From Halichondria panicea (lineage: Eukaryota; Porifera; Demospongiae; Suberitida; Halichondriidae): a stretch of 64,000 nucleotides of DNA. Both the position numbers and the translations under genes were made by a program. This document shows, piece by piece, positions 1 to 14,396 of the stretch. Under the pieces are notes generated by a model, which was not told where the DNA came from, searched no databases, and saw nothing but the letters and a program-made list of their open reading frames with translations. The stretch covers positions 1,255,001 to 1,319,000 of the forward strand of contig NC_087392.1 of assembly GCF_963675165.1 (NCBI RefSeq), written 5' to 3'. Position 1 is the stretch's first letter, and each line of letters starts with the position of its first letter.

Positions 1-155
1 GTGATCACTTGGTTGCTGACAAAAGTCCTCCCAGTGGAGCTCCAAGGCCGTTTGACTGTAATTTAGATACAACAGAAACAAAGAAAGCTGTGCAAGTTCA
101 ACAAACACCCTTCAAAGATGGAATTCGAGCAGTCCTTGAGTCATATCTCCCATAA
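1..155 (+). CDS. C-terminal end of a MAT2B / RmlD-like protein (partial)
   Basis: The reading frame open from base 3 to the TAA at 153-155 gives about 50 residues ending in a pattern RPxxxxLD...TPFxxGI...L. This resembles the extreme C-terminus of the methionine adenosyltransferase regulatory subunit beta (MAT2B), an SDR-fold protein related to dTDP-4-dehydrorhamnose reductase that binds MAT2A. The NAD(P)-binding part lies upstream of the window, so the fold cannot be verified here. The frame ends about 410 bp before the next start codon on the same strand. Any RmlD-type protein could share this tail, so the family call is moderate and the exact orthology is inference. Confidence 0.55.
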   Translation, partial: DHLVADKSPPSGAPRPFDCNLDTTETKKAVQVQQTPFKDGIRAVLESYLP

Positions 156-568
156 ACTGTTTTAGAACTTATAGACTTGCTAATTAGTGCTACTTGCTTT
201 GACATTATTGTTGTGCTAATTATAGACTAGCTAATTTGCTACTTGTATAATTATTGCTTTGATATTAGTATTGTGCTAATGCGCTATGCAGTGACAAGGT
301 TTACATTGTTTACAACACTTGATCTGGTCATAATGTGGGGGCGTACACTGCTTTTGAATACCACACTCATGTTCAACAGTCATGCATCACTGCTGAGTAT
401 TTACTATTACAGCATTCTTGCAAGTGGTTTGTGTATCACTGCAATGCGCTAGTTATTCTCTAGCTAATATCCTGTATGTACAGAAGTTTGACTGAGCAAG
501 CTAATTAACAATTCTACCACATCTGAGTCTATTAGATCTAGCTACTTGTATTTTATTAGAGCTGAATT
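156..568. other. intergenic spacer, no gene seen
   Basis: AT-rich sequence between the stop of the MAT2B-like tail and the LMO7-like start. It must hold the 3' UTR of the first gene and the promoter/5' UTR of the second. I see no conserved frame; a 69-codon open frame here has no recognisable content. Confidence 0.6.
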
Positions 569-3500
569 ATGAGCCGACAGGCCCTATCTCCACCTCCAGT
601 ATTCAGTGATGCTGGTACACAAGACAATGCAGTTATTGTGAGAGAAGCACAGGAATGGATTGAGGTAGGTTGTTGTACTTCTAAGCTGTAGTAATACAAC
701 AATGTGGTTTACTTTGTGACCACAAGGCTCTTTGTGCAAAACAACTACACATTGTGTGTACATTATTTATTCTGTAGGAAGTGACTGGAAAGTCCTTCGG
801 AGACTCTTTCAAGGATTCACTCAAGGATGGAGTTCTGTTGTGCGAGTAAGTTGGCTCTAATGTTACACCTCTCAGTGTGTCTCAACTGTGTACACTTGCA
901 GGCTCATGAAGAAAATCAATCCAGGCAGCATTTCTAAAATCAACAAACTCAAATCTCCGATTGCACACTTGGTGAGTGCACATAGTAGCAAGGCTGTCTC
1001 TAGACAAAGCTTTCTAACACAATGACTGTGTGTGGTATATTAATGGGAGTGTCTCTGATTATTCCTTGTTTTGACTGCGTGTTACTTACCTCCTTAGGAC
1101 AACATTCAACAATTCTTGAACGCTTGTCAAGAATTGGGTATGAAGCAATCTCAAATGTTTGATGTAATGGACCTACAATCGTCTCAGATCACGCCCAAAA
1201 AAATTGGGTAATTCATACATTGGTCATGCTTTGTTTAGCGTCTCAATTGATATATTTTTGGTTGTTTACAGTGTAAAGAGAGATGATGCAGACAGGAAAA
1301 TTAGAAGTGTAAGTTATACCCTCGTGTATTGTAATTATTTACAGTTCAAATTAAGTCTTGTAAGTTTACCAGGATGGTATGCTATTTAGTTATATCCTCC
1401 TTTGAAATCCCCCTCTGTATACAATGTGTAGGTGTGTATGACTCTCTATTGGCTGGGCAGAACTGTAGCAGAGATGGAGGAATACAGGGGCCCCCAGTTG
1501 GACCGGAGTGCATTTTCAGCTATTATGCAAGTTGGACAGGTGAGGGAGTAAATCAAGTGTTATAACAACTGTGTCCAGCCCACTTGCATAGCTAAATAAC
1601 AATGCACTCACTTGGCCTTCTATGTACACTGTCACTCATGCTTGTGTACATGGAATGTAGTACTCGGATGACGAAGAGAGCAATGGAAGTCCAACTCCCG
1701 AGTCACCTGACCACTACCAAATTGAGTTGGACAACCACATCTCAAGTCCTGAGCTCCCATCAACCGGCCCAATTGAGAATGGAATGGGACTCACGTTTGA
1801 GCAAGAACAAACTGCTGACCAGTTGCTGGCTGACATACAGAGTGCTGTAGACGAAATGCTTCATGACTTCCAATCTGGATACATTCCCGAAGAGACACCA
1901 GAGGTAAGTATGACTGCACTGTATTATTGGATGGATATTATTGACGTTTAATTGCAGAAGGAATCTGGTAGTCGTGTGGGTATAAGTGTGCACATGATCA
2001 GCCGAAATGGAGGATTTGGTTTCCAGGTAATTGGAGGAGCTGATGCCAACTACCACCCTGAAGTAGAAGTAATACTACCAGGTAAGACAATTTCTTCTGT
2101 TACCTGAATACATAGATTATGGCTATTTTATTTGTAGGGAGTGCAGCAGAGGATGCTGGCATTAAAGCTGGGGACAAAATTGTCAGTGTAAACAAAGAAG
2201 ACATGACTCGCCTGACTCACTCTGAACTAGTGTCAGTCATTAAGAAGGTATGCATGTGTACATGCTACAGGAAATGTAGGCATAACTGATATGTGTCCAA
2301 CTGCATGTTATTCATTGTGTTGTGTATGTGTCCACCCCTCTTCACTGCAGGCTGGCTCAGAGGGGAGTATGCTGATTGGCCTGGTAAGAGAGGGACGTAC
2401 GACAATAACTGAGCATCAGAATCAACCCACAGACACTGTCCCAGGTACTATAGCACTCGCTACCCTGTGTGTGTTCAAACATTCTAATTTTCCTTACCGG
2501 TAGTAATCAGTGTACACATCTCTGTTTGTGCTCATCAGAGAGTCATAGCCTGCTTCCACCCATGACCCTTGGTTAATAGACCATAGCTCATTTGCACTCC
2601 CCTGCTATACTAAGCCACAGGTCGTGAATACCATCATCTCAATTGCCCAAAACACATATTAACCTTGTTTGAAGTGTCTCAACAGATTAGGTACTCCATA
2701 AACTTGTCACGCAAAAGTATGTGGAAATGCTTCCTCTTGGGTAATTTTTGAGATTTGGATCACTATCTGTGTGGTCTAGTGAAACAATGACACTCATGTA
2801 TTCACAGACTAAACAGTGAATGTCACTTGAGAATTTGATCAAAGTATTCAATACCCGTCCCTCCCACTGTATTGGGTTTAGGCATACAATTTCATAGTAC
2901 CACAGCTATGCAACACTGCCCCACCTACAGATATTGATGACCAGCAACTGGTAAACGAAGACCCACCCAATGACGATGATGACAGCGACAACGAAGCGTA
3001 CCCATTGGATATTGATCGCGAGGAAACATCACCTCTCAGAGCACCCCCGACCACATCATATGGCAGTCAACCTTTGCCTACTCTTATTGAGTACCAGGAA
3101 GAAGCAATGTTGGAGCAAATCACAGAGATGATAGAAAAGTCACCGCCCCCACTAGACTCACCCCCCACACATACACACTTCTCACCTGTTGCGATTACCC
3201 CTCCTCCCCCTGGCCCAGTATCTGATGATCGTGAGAGCATCGAAAGAGATCTTCAGGAAATAGTGCTCATGGAAATGGCCGCCACGACAGAACAGCAACG
3301 AGAACACCAAAATGAGGAGACCTCAGATAAAGAATATGATCAACAATATCTGAATATCGATGATGAAATTGAAGAGTTGCTCAGTTTCGGAAGAGATAGC
3401 AAATCTCCAGCTAACGACTTTGAATTGGACTTTGATCTTCCTCCTCCTCTCTCTGTGTCTCCACCTCCTCCTAAACCAACCACTAAGGCCCCAAAACGAC

Positions 3501-5290
3501 AAGTGAAGAAAGGTTCCCCTCCTCCCACTAAAGCAAAACCAAAGAGGCCAGCTTCGTTCGTACAAGCCACCACTTTACTTCCTCAAGACCCTGAGCCAGA
3601 AAGAGCTAGGAGTTCCACTCCCCGATTTACATCGCCACCCCCTCCAATCTCTCCACCTCCACATTCCCCATCTCCAGTTATTTCATATAAACCAATTGCT
3701 GAGGTAACTGTAGCCGCACAATACGTTTCAGAGCCTATACCTACAACTGTTGCAAGTCCCAGGGCAGATACACCACCCATCACTGCTGATACACCCTCCC
3801 CACTACTGTCTCATGTAATTGTTGATGAACAGCCGGCACACTCTCCACCTGTCACTATGAACACTCCCTCTCCACAACTGCCAGAAGTCAATGTACGACC
3901 AAGGCAACCTACGTCTGTTTTTACTGTAACGACTCCCTCCCCACAATTGTCTCCTTTACCTGTTGAAAGTTTCTCTCCGCAACCATCACAAGCTATACCT
4001 GTCATAATTGACACAGAACCATCACAAACTAATCCTATCATTGTTGACATGCCTTCCACTCAACTATCAGAAGTTGACGCCCCCTCCTCCACAAAATCGT
4101 CTGAAGCTAACAAAGTCAATACGTCAACCATACAAGCTATGCCTGCAACCCCAATCTCACAGCCTCTGCAGGTCAAGGAGCTCGGCCCGGTAACCCCTGA
4201 TGATGTGGAGATAGTGGGAAACGTCAAAATACATTGTGTACAGCGTACAAGGTGGACCCCAAAAGGCAGCTCAACTGAAATAGTGAATCCTCCAGAAGAT
4301 CAGAACAAGCAACGTTACCAGCAACATTTCACTCAACTGTGGGCCCAACCAGCTCCCAAACAGATGTCCCCATCAAAACAGACCATTACGCCCATTTCAA
4401 CACGACAAAATGGACATCCTGAGCCGAATCGAGGAAAATCAACAACCCCTAACTCTGGTACTCACTTGCGTACCTCTCCAAGAACATCCCATGACATGAA
4501 CAAGCGATACACGCAGCCAGCAAACATGGCTGGTTGGCAGCATTCTATTGGACGAAACAGAAGTCTATCCACTAGCAATAAGATGTTATCACCACAACAA
4601 CAACAACAACAACAACAGCAAATGCCCATCAAAAAACCCAACTGGAAAAGTCAAGAAGAGCTTCGGAATCATAGGGTTATGCCTCCCTCTAATGGATCGA
4701 CCGAGCAGCAGTGGACCAGGACCACACCAGTTCGTCAACAATCCATGCCCACTCAGCAGCAGCTCAAAACTCAGAGCCTACCTCGTGGGAATAACGACTG
4801 GCGAGTCAATCGTAGCAGTACATGGTCTCGTGGAGGGGGATCACGTTCCATCGATGGTCAGCAATCTGCCTTTGCCATCAAAGCGAAGAGTCCATACGAT
4901 CTATGCTCTCGATGCCACAAGCAGCTAGGAACTGAGACGATCATGTCAATTCCTAACCTCAAGGCCCACTATCATGCATCATGCTTTGTGTGTCGGGTGT
5001 GTAGAGCTCCCCTCGTGAGAAGCCCCCACAACACATCCGTTCTAATTAAAGGGATGCACCCACACTGCAAATACTGTGGCTCATCATCTGACCAAGGTAA
5101 CACATTGCTGACTAATTAGCCAATTTGTTAGTGCATGCATCGCAATTAGTGTGTTTGTTGGTAATCGTAGGTGTTGTAATTAGTTTCTTTACATGCCCAC
5201 GTATACTACCTACTTATATTATTCATGACTGTCTCATGATCTCAGTCTGTTTATTTTATTTTATTAGGTGTGCTTACCACGGAGTGCTAA
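569..5290 (+). CDS. CH-PDZ-LIM protein, LMO7/LIMCH1-like
   Basis: Twelve exons join in phase: 569-664, 778-845, 902-971, 1098-1207, 1272-1308, 1432-1539, 1661-1903, 1958-2081, 2138-2247, 2351-2444, 2931-5096, 5268-5290, giving 1082 aa. A calponin-homology domain occupies about residues 8-140 (motifs DGVLLCELM, VMDLQ). A PDZ domain lies at about 250-335 (GFGFQVIGG, AGIKAGDKIVSVN). A long Pro/Ser/Thr-rich disordered region with a nine-glutamine run follows, then a C-terminal LIM zinc finger at about 1009-1070 (CSRC, HASCFVC, HCKYC). This order is that of LMO7, an actin- and junction-associated scaffold. The 2.1-kb exon carries all of the disordered region and most of the LIM domain. The last exon adds only seven complete codons. 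Domain identities are firm; orthology to LMO7 rather than LIMCH1 is inference. Confidence 0.87.
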
Positions 5291-5740
5291 ATCAAGATGA
5301 TGTTAGGATGACATTGAACCTTTTTACGTACATTTTTTATCTCAGAATAATATAGTTATTTACTTTTTTACTCATTTAGTTAGCGCAACACCTATTGTAC
5401 AGTCATAATTATGTATGTGGTTATAAAACATTTTCTTATACATCTGCTCATCTACACCAGACCTTATATGGGCATAATTATACAACAACTGAGGCCCTAT
5501 CAATATTAGCATTGTTTATAGATCACAAGATGATAAAATCATGAGGATCAGGTGAGTTTTAATAAGAATATCAGAAGGACTCAATAAAAGTACTGCATAG
5601 CATCAAACTTCTACACATTCAAGTTTGTTCACAAACTAGCAAATCAGATATCAAAGAAAAACTCTAAAAGTCAGTTTTAATTAAATAAAGTTTTGAATTC
5701 TAAAGTTGACACATAGTTCAATAGGTGTTTTGTAACACGT
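5291..5740. other. convergent 3' flanks, no gene seen
   Basis: AT-rich stretch between the LMO7-like stop and the thymosin stop on the opposite strand. It presumably holds both 3' UTRs. No conserved reading frame or RNA gene is visible. Confidence 0.6.
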
Positions 5741-6364
<624 letters not shown>

Positions 6365-7096
6365 TTAATGGTTAATGAGATCAAATTCCCTGTTCAATTT
6401 AAGTGTCACTTGTAGTGTGTTTGTATCGCAGACCCATTTTGCCTTGCTTGAATTACTGTCAACTTTATGGGGTAAATGCAGACCAAGACGCCTGCAATAG
6501 AATACAGGTCACTACAAAACATTACATAACAAATTCCTCATACCATTGGGGGGTTCGGCAATCCAGGTATGACTCGGTGATATCTAGATCAATGTCCTTT
6601 GCTTGTGTGGAGGGGAGTTTGATTCTAACCACCTGGTCTTCACAAGAAGCAGTGGTAGGATTCTTGATACCCATACCTAGGAACACATCCTCTGCACCCA
6701 CAGCTTGTCTGAACACCATCTCATACCTGAGTGAACACACAAATTATTTCACATTGCTATGATTAAAGACTTTGCTTACTCAGGTTCTGGCCGAGGGTCA
6801 TCGTAATCATGTTGCTGAGGAGAAACCACTTCTTCACTCCCCCAAATGTCCTTGCTCACAGTCTTTGCTTTGGCTACCCCGGCAGGAGTGGCACTGGACG
6901 TGGGTCCAATTGCCCCAGGGTTTATGTAGGGGCTGGGCCTTGTGTCTATCTCCTGTACGTATGCATAAAAGGGAGGCTGTACGTATGTACATACGTACAT
7001 GGTTTCTGCTGACACTGTACATACATCCTCACTGTCCCCATCCTCTTTTGGAGGCTTCAGCAGATTAGCCAATGCTCCCAGTGAACTTGAATCCAT
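6365..7096 (-). CDS. DNAAF6: dynein axonemal assembly factor 6 (PIH1D3-like)
   Basis: Four minus-strand exons (7096-7025, 6952-6780, 6726-6544, 6491-6365) join in phase to 184 aa. The N-terminal ALANLLKP and DIWGSEE blocks, the EYEMVFRQAVGAEDVFLG block and the closing LxVTLKLNREFDLIN block match the layout of PIH1D3/DNAAF6. This is a cytosolic co-chaperone adaptor needed to preassemble axonemal dynein arms with HSP90/R2TP-type complexes. Only the C-terminal CS-like half of a PIH protein is present, which is normal for this family. The gene implies motile cilia. It is divergent from ABCE1 with 214 bp between the start codons. Confidence 0.9.
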
Positions 7097-7310
7097 TCTT
7101 TAGTCTCTGCTTGGCTCAGTAGCTTCCTAGATCCTACATATAGCATGATTGTTTGAATAATGCCGCCCCTAAATAATGGGCGTGACCCGAAACGCCCATT
7201 ACATTTTGACCTTTGTATCTTCTTCTTCTTCTTTGCAGTATACCAAACCACGTGGCAGGGGTCAAAAGGTCAAAGAGAAAGGCTACTGAGCTTGAGGTAA
7301 TTATAAAGCC
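7097..7310. promoter_or_regulatory. shared divergent promoter, DNAAF6 / ABCE1
   Basis: Only 214 bp separate two start codons on opposite strands, so both promoters and 5' UTRs must fit here. No TATA element is apparent. The content is inferred from position, not from motif matches. Confidence 0.6.
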
Positions 7311-10605
<3,295 letters not shown>

Positions 10606-10987
10606 ACTGTGTTGTTATCTATAAGGACTAATGTTTTATATCACTGATCACGCTTGTTTATAGCCATTCTGTAAAATGTTTATTAATTATTGATACATAA
10701 ATTGTTATACATTCAATGAGCGCATGTCAGGAGTAAGCTAAGCGTACGGTATACATATATATATATATATATATAACTATTATGATGCTACAGAATTCAG
10801 TGACATGCCAAAACTTCCGTCGATGTTGTTTTGCTGGCAGGGAAATACCCGTAACTGGGTGCCCTGTCATTCTTTTGAATGTGTTTTTTACCTAAAATTA
10901 TTAGTAGCTAATCATGACCTTTATCTATATACTCTTGTTATGACACACACAGCACATACAAATATAAATGATAAGAGTTGCAACTAG
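10606..10987. other. convergent 3' flanks with a short TA repeat
   Basis: Spacer between the ABCE1 stop and the CNG stop. It includes a (TA)n run near 10752-10775. No gene seen. Confidence 0.6.
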
Positions 10988-13203
10988 CTATGCTCTAGTT
11001 TTAGCCTCTTTCTCTAGTGCATAAACCCTCCGCTTCAGGGACATCTGAGATGTGTTGTACTCTCCCAATAGTCGTGTGAACCGAATCTGCAGCTGCTCTA
11101 TATTGTACTCCAGCTGTTCCATCTTGCTCTCATGTTTGTCATTGGGAGAAGACGAATCAGTTGGACTCATATCCTGATTGGTAGCTCCTTTCTCCAACGT
11201 TCCATCTTGTACGAGTTTTCGATTCCCCCACTCTTCCAAAAGAGTCTTTGTCTGAGGATACTCTTCAAGTGACTCTAGCAGGTCTAACTTCGAGAGGCAG
11301 AACAAATCCGAATAGCCGACCGAACGTACACTAGCTGTTCGTCTATTGCCATTTTCACTTAAATTCAGGATGCTGATCTCTCCGAAATATCCTCCACCTG
11401 TTAGTGTGGCGTACACTGTTGTGTTATCGTCTCCCACTACTTCCAGAAAGCCGTGTTTGATAATATACATCTCTTTCCCAACGTCACCCTTACGGCAGAC
11501 GTAGTCTCCAGGTGAGAACACTTGAGGCTTTAGTTTCAACACCAGCTCTTCCAGCAAACCAGCTTCAAACTCTTTAAATATCTTGACATGTCTGAGGGTC
11601 TCAAAGTGAACATGAATGGCTATCTCAGCTTGTAGTTTGCTGGGAAGGGATTGTAGAATTTTCTCCTCGTTAAGAGTTTGGTTATTTGTCCACTGATAAT
11701 CGAAACACTTAATAACACGATCTTGCAAGACCTGGCCCACTCGTCGATAACGCATGTACTGTTTCAAATTGTCCAGTTTTTCTTGAAACTCTGCTCGTCT
11801 CATGTTCATGTTAGTAATGATTCCGCCTACCATTCCAACAATCGTAGCAAATATTATCACACCAACTAGAAAATCGAAAATAACAAACACATACTCTGCA
11901 TCTCTAACAGGCCCAGGCAATTCTCCAATGGTAGTCAAAGTAAGCGTAGACCAATAGAGACTGAACAAGTACTGTCGAGAGAGATTAGCATACTCTGTGT
12001 TAATACCGTCCTTGTCCGTAAGGGCTGGATACACCCACGAATCTGAGCCCAATCCTAATCCTTCAGAAATGAGAAAATAGAAGCAGGCGTTCCAATGAAT
12101 AATTATAGAGATGAGGAGAATCAACTGGAACACTCGGAAAAGGTTTGGAAAATTTGTCCGGCTTTCCGTGCGACTGAGGAACTGAAGCAATCTGTGTATC
12201 CTCAACAGACGATTGATTCTGACCACAGTGTGTATTACTCCAATTTCAGGTACGAAATAGAGCAAGTCTGTTGGGAGGATCGATAAAATGTCCAGCACAA
12301 AGTATTTTGATTTGCTATAGCGGCTGAAAAGCAGGTTCAGATTAGTGACCATCAATCCCTGATCCAAGTAACCTGCAGAACGAAACACACATGAGATTGA
12401 AAGTTGGACTGTTTTTCATGATAAAGTGTAATAGCATTTATGATAATTCAACTTACTTGTAGTTCCCTGTACACCCATGTCCATTAAGTAGACGATGTCA
12501 GCACCATAGTCTAGGACCAACCACAAAGGGAAGAGAACATCGTTGAACTGATGATACGTCTCACGGACAATCGTCATGACGACGTCGTATATGACCGCCA
12601 GAGAGACTATACCCATCCATCTGAACAACCGACACAGTTTTAATTTTGATATTTATTAAAGCATAAAACTTACACGTGTAGGTAATTTCCAGTTGGATTC
12701 CACACAATACGTTGTAGGAGCTTCTTCTTATCAAGCAGGCGTCTGCGTCTAGTAGTCAGTGTATATGTGGAAGGAATACTTTGAATCGAGGCACTGTATA
12801 ACTCATCATTGACCGTGGACTTTTGAATCGAGGCACTGTATAACTCATCATTGACCGTGGACTTTTGAGGCACGGGACATTCTGCCATTTTAGTCCACTT
12901 TTTTACAAACTGAGTAGTTTTAACAAGTTTAAAGAATGCTTTAGACTCGGGTACGGGTATGGGTACTGGGCTCTTTGTGCTGGGACTGGGATCTGATTGC
13001 TGTTTGAAGTAGCGATTCATCTGTAGAGCAGGATCAGGATCAGACTGTTTTGTTAAGTAGCTATTCATCTGCAGGGCATCTTGGTTGATAAACACATCAT
13101 CATCAAGTTCATCATCATCATCATTAATATCTAGTTCATCATCTATGATCAGTTGTTCCACCATGCTCACTGACACTGGTGTATCGCAGCTGCCGGTAGA
13201 CAT
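10988..13203 (-). CDS. cyclic-nucleotide-gated cation channel, CNGA-like
   Basis: Three minus-strand exons (13203-12674, 12621-12467, 12372-10988) give 689 aa. After an acidic N-terminus come six membrane segments. S4 is arginine-rich (RINRLLRIHRLL). The pore reads TLTTIGELPGP (about residue 373-383), the CNG type with the cation-binding glutamate and no potassium GYG signature. The C-linker follows, then a cyclic-nucleotide-binding domain with FGEISIL...RRTASV, the phosphate-binding cassette with its key Arg. A terminal helix looks like a coiled coil. The family forms tetrameric Na+/Ca2+ channels opened by cGMP or cAMP at the plasma or ciliary membrane. A 14-residue tandem duplication sits in the cytosolic N-terminus. 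Alpha-type is favoured because the pore Glu is kept; which ligand it prefers cannot be told. Confidence 0.92.
12781..12864 (-). repeat. 42-bp exact tandem duplication inside the CNG coding exon
   Basis: Two adjacent copies with a 42-bp period keep frame and duplicate the peptide KSTVNDELYSASIQ in the N-terminal cytosolic region. The copies look identical, so the event is recent. Confidence 0.9.
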
Positions 13204-13464
13204 TTAACTTGTTTTCTTGTCTCCTGGGTTCAACATATCACCTAAAAAACGTGCTAATTGCTTAAATGAATTGTCAACCTTATCTCTTCATGAGGTTGGG
13301 GAAGTCCACGTGGGTTGCAATAGTCCTAATTGAAGCCCATTTATTTTTAGTTCAAGGTCTATCCATATCCATGCAAATTGATGCCCATCATTGAGTTGAA
13401 GAGATTTCTAGATCTACATTGATACTGCACTGGCCTGATTGTTTCTCCGGATCAAGAGACTGTC
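13204..13464. promoter_or_regulatory. shared divergent promoter, CNG channel / SPCS3
   Basis: 261 bp between opposite start codons. It contains a CACGTG E-box near 13308. Function is inferred from position. Confidence 0.5.
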
Positions 13465-14270
13465 ATGAATACTGCTCTGTCTCGTGTGAATTCTGTATTT
13501 GCCTACAATCTGACCACTTTGGCAGCGCTGGCTGTTTTGGTCTTCCTCTCGACCAACTTCAAGGACAAAACTTTAGAGACCAAAATATCAGTCGCCTCAC
13601 CAAAAGTGTAAGTACTGTTACTATTTTGAATGGTATCAGTATCAAATGCTTTCTCACAGGAGGTTCGACATTGAACGAATGGCGTCTGGTCCGGAGAGGA
13701 AAGACTATGGCGTCGTTAAACTAGACATTGAAGCAATATCCACTCGTTTTAATATAGCAGCATTCTAATAATAGCATTATTGTGTGTATTCATCCCTTAA
13801 CTAGCCGTAAGATCTCACTGACTTGTTTGATTGGAACACTAAGGAGCTGTTTGTCATGGTGATAGCCTACTACGAAACCAGTAAAACAGTGAGTTAGTCA
13901 TGAATATTGTAGATTTATATAGCTCTGATCTAAGCGCTTTGGTCACTGTGTATTTGTGCGTAGGATATCAACCAGATTGTGCTGTGGGATAAGATCATTC
14001 AGAGAGGAGAGCCGGCCAAGATAACACTCAACCAGGCAAAACCAGAGTACCGGTTCTTTGATGATGGAAAAGGACTACTGTGAGTAAAGGCATGCCCCTG
14101 GACTCTGATCTGTTACTTGCGCAATTTTTATCTAATTTTGCAGGGGGAATGAGAATGTGACCCTGCAGCTGAGTTGGAATGTGATCCCCCATGTCGGACG
14201 ATTGCCATTAGTCTATTCCAATACCTATCAAATCAAATTTCCAACTAATTACATCTCTGGTGCAATGTGA
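13465..14270 (+). CDS. SPCS3: signal peptidase complex subunit 3
   Basis: Five exons (13465-13607, 13660-13735, 13811-13888, 13964-14079, 14144-14270) give 179 aa, the family size. An N-terminal membrane anchor follows MNTALSRVNSVFAYN. The lumenal part keeps the DLTDLFDWN, NQIVLWDKII, FFDDGKGL and NVTLQLSWNVIP blocks. SPCS3 (SPC22/23) is a type II ER protein essential for signal peptide cleavage. Exon 2 to exon 3 has no GT donor. The only join that preserves the conserved protein uses the noncanonical intron listed separately. The gene is divergent from the CNG channel and converges on USP12/46, with 126 bp between stop codons. Confidence 0.95.
13736..13810 (+). other. candidate U12-type intron with AT-AA ends
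   Basis: This 75-nt intron starts ATATCC, the minor-spliceosome 5' splice-site core. It has TCCCTTAAC at 13793-13801, one base off the U12 branch-site consensus and about 10 nt from the 3' end. The end is AA directly before GATCTC. Joining 13735 to 13811 restores the conserved protein exactly (…LDIEA + DLTDLFDWN…). AG- or AC-ending alternatives break the frame. Confidence 0.65.
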
Positions 14271-14396
14271 TTAAATCATTATTTTTTTGCTTTAGAAGAA
14301 TTCATACATTATATTACTTATTTTGGAAGAAAAGAAAACATCAAACCACACACACATACAATACGCATGCCATTAAAAACAAAATTGTGCTCTATG

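Noticed and set aside
13801-13815. Ordinary AG acceptor for SPCS3 exon 3 (TAAG before ATCTC)
   Set aside because: Paired with the AT donor it shifts the frame and destroys the DLTDLFDWN block; no GT donor fits either.
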